From Akkermansiaceae bacterium (GTDB taxonomy: Bacteria > Verrucomicrobiota > Verrucomicrobiia > Verrucomicrobiales > Akkermansiaceae), in the NCBI GenBank assembly GCA_023300205.1, contig JALZVD010000178.1, positions 1-7,873 of the forward strand: a stretch of 7,873 nucleotides of DNA, in the 5' to 3' direction. Positions 6,709 to 7,873 of this stretch are shown here, piece after piece. The notes under the pieces are model-generated. The model was given only the letters and a program-made list of their open reading frames with translations, did not search any database and was not told the DNA's origin. Within the stretch, counting starts at the first letter, position 1; every line of letters begins with the position of its first letter. Position numbers and translations under genes: made by a program.

Positions 6709-7212
6709 ATGAAGAGGGAGGATAAATCTGATGACTATCTGATTTACAGTTGGGATGATAGGTGTCAATTTAGGTGTATGAAACCTGGTGGACAAGAAGG
6801 AGGAGATGGATACTTTTTAGGAGGTGTTGCATTGATAGTGGCTGGACTGTATTTCTTTATGGATTCGGTCCATGTGACTAGTGGGCAGTTTGGGGCTATT
6901 AGTAGAATGGTAGGGCGAGGGAGGAGTGGTATGGAGACTACTTCTATGGGGATTGTGTTTCTGCCGTTTTTGATCGGGGTGGGTGTGTTGTTTTATGATT
7001 CGTCAAAGAAGTGGGGTTGGTGGTTAGCAGGGCTAGGGCTGATTATGTTAGTGATAGAGATGGTGAGCCGGATTCAGTTCCGTATGGATATCAAATCATC
7101 TACGTTCTTACTAATGTTCTGCTTTATTGCTGCAGGTGCAGGCTTGGCAACTCGAGGTCTGCAGCTGAATAAGCGCAAGGCGAAGAGTGAGAGGGGTAGC
7201 AAGGGCGAATGA
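6709..7212 (+). CDS. Small uncharacterised four-helix membrane protein
   Basis: A 167-residue protein of no recognised family. A polar N-terminus with C19 and C23 (CQFRC) and a Gly-rich stretch GGQEGGDG (27-34) precedes four hydrophobic segments. These are about 36-53, 80-96, 102-119 and 131-147, so both ends are probably cytoplasmic. The C-terminus is strongly basic (KRKAKSERGSKGE). The ATG at 6709 is chosen over an in-frame TTG at 6703 because AGG at 6700-6702 lies 6 nt upstream. It follows the cysteine desulfurase by 47 nt on the same strand and may share its transcript, but a possible terminator lies between them. The two Cys near a membrane are not enough to suggest metal or cluster binding. 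It is convergent with the next gene. Confidence 0.75.
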   Translation: MKREDKSDDYLIYSWDDRCQFRCMKPGGQEGGDGYFLGGVALIVAGLYFFMDSVHVTSGQFGAISRMVGRGRSGMETTSMGIVFLPFLIGVGVLFYDSSKKWGWWLAGLGLIMLVIEMVSRIQFRMDIKSSTFLLMFCFIAAGAGLATRGLQLNKRKAKSERGSKGE

Positions 7213-7249
7213 GTTTTCGTTGCTAAGGAGGGATTTACTTTTATAGAGC

Positions 7250-7570
7250 TTAATTAATGAAGCGGTAGATCCAGAGAGAGACTGAGAAGATGGCGATGAT
7301 GAGGAATGCGAAGAGTATTCCATTTTTTGCTTGGTGTCTGTGCTCGTTTTTGAGCTCGCCTCTGCTGAGACGGTCGAAGAATTCTTTTTCACGTCTGACT
7401 GTGACGATCTCGTCTGGGGCAGGGAGGGTCTGCATGCGTTCTATTTCTGCAGCGCGACGTTTGGAGGGCTCATTCTCAATGAAGTCTCTGAGAGACTCAA
7501 TCTCACTTTTGACTTCCTCATTGTATTGAGTGAGGTCATCTAGTTCAGGGATTGTGAGTTGCTTGGCCAT
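7250..7570 (-). CDS. Small tail-anchored protein of unknown function
   Basis: A 106-residue protein whose first 80 residues are charged and probably helical (QYNEEVKSEIESLRDFIENE, 15-34). A conserved-looking segment TLPAPDEIVTVRREKEFF follows (48-65). One hydrophobic helix at about 84-103 ends three residues before the stop. The shape is that of a C-terminally anchored membrane protein facing the cytoplasm. I do not recognise a family. It begins 15 nt after the stop of the preceding minus-strand gene, which has the same architecture, so the two are probably co-transcribed. The start has no Shine-Dalgarno (leader CAACTCGCTAA). Confidence 0.75.
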   Translation of the reverse strand: MAKQLTIPELDDLTQYNEEVKSEIESLRDFIENEPSKRRAAEIERMQTLPAPDEIVTVRREKEFFDRLSRGELKNEHRHQAKNGILFAFLIIAIFSVSLWIYRFIN

Positions 7571-7585
7571 TTAGCGAGTTGAATT

Positions 7586-7873
7586 TTACTTGGCTAAGTA
7601 TAGGATCATGGCGATGAGGCCTAGGATGACGATAGGGAGGTTGAAGGCCATGCCTTGCTTGAACATTGTGATGAATTCACTTTGTTCTGTGGTTGATTTC
7701 GCTGAGATTTTTGAAACTTTTTTGCCGTTACCGAAGATTCCAGAGTGTGCGCCGTTTGAGAAGTATGCGATGGCTTCGTCGTATTCGTCTTCTGCGTGGT
7801 CTAGTACTGAGATGGCTTTGGTGAGTTCTTTTTGAAGTTGTTCACGTGTCCAGGACTCAGGGTTGACGCTATC
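7586..7873 (-). CDS. C-terminal part of a membrane-anchored hypothetical protein (continues past right edge)
   Basis: Reading from the right edge gives 95 residues before the TAA at 7588-7586. The soluble part is charged and helical (SWTREQLQKELTKAISVLDH, then AEDEYDEAIAYF). A Gly/Ser/Lys linker follows, and the protein closes with one hydrophobic helix, FNLPIVILGLIAMILYLAK. The N-terminus lies outside the window, so total length and any further domains are unknown. No family is recognised. With the adjacent 106-residue gene it forms a pair of tandem proteins that each end in a single C-terminal helix. Confidence 0.7.
   Translation of the reverse strand, partial: DSVNPESWTREQLQKELTKAISVLDHAEDEYDEAIAYFSNGAHSGIFGNGKKVSKISAKSTTEQSEFITMFKQGMAFNLPIVILGLIAMILYLAK

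Noticed and set aside
7198..7224. Imperfect hairpin (AGCAA...TTGCT with inner CGAA...TTCG) at the end of the small membrane protein gene as a terminator
   Set aside because: The stem has a three-base bulge and no T-run follows it, so the evidence is too weak.

Overview
The window looks like ordinary chromosomal DNA from a Gram-negative-type bacterium. Three observations fit the Verrucomicrobiota (PVC group): the gene mix, genes that lack Shine-Dalgarno sites, and a protein from what looks like a degenerate metallopeptidase family. That placement is tentative, because nothing here is diagnostic. I see no mobile element, rRNA, tRNA, CRISPR array or phage gene.

Layout. Positions 1-5374 hold an uninterrupted co-directional run of seven genes on the minus strand. 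In transcription order these are a six-helix VC0807-like membrane protein, a membrane-anchored protein resembling a metallopeptidase that has lost its zinc site, homoserine dehydrogenase, a membrane/coiled-coil protein of unknown function, an IscU/NifU Fe-S scaffold, a DUF2062 membrane protein, and the first 68 codons of uvrA, which runs off the left edge. Gaps between them are only 5-62 nt and I see no convincing terminator, so they may form one operon. A 105-nt divergent region (5375-5479) separates this run from a plus-strand group-I cysteine desulfurase (IscS/NifS type) and a small four-helix membrane protein. Beyond these, two minus-strand genes encode small proteins with one C-terminal membrane helix; the second runs off the right edge.

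How the genes relate. The desulfurase (sulfur donor) and the scaffold (assembly site) are the two core parts of an ISC-type Fe-S system. Here they lie on opposite strands, separated by five genes, but both may read out from the same divergent region, which carries a perfect 14-bp palindrome. Homoserine dehydrogenase belongs to Thr/Met biosynthesis and UvrA to nucleotide excision repair; neither has an obvious functional link to its neighbours.

Two window-wide properties stand out. The plus strand is strongly G-rich over C whichever strand is coding. All eight minus-strand starts that can be seen lack a Shine-Dalgarno sequence, whereas both plus-strand genes have one. I did not find a clearly new multi-gene system. 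The strongest lead for something undescribed is the metallopeptidase-like protein without its zinc ligands.
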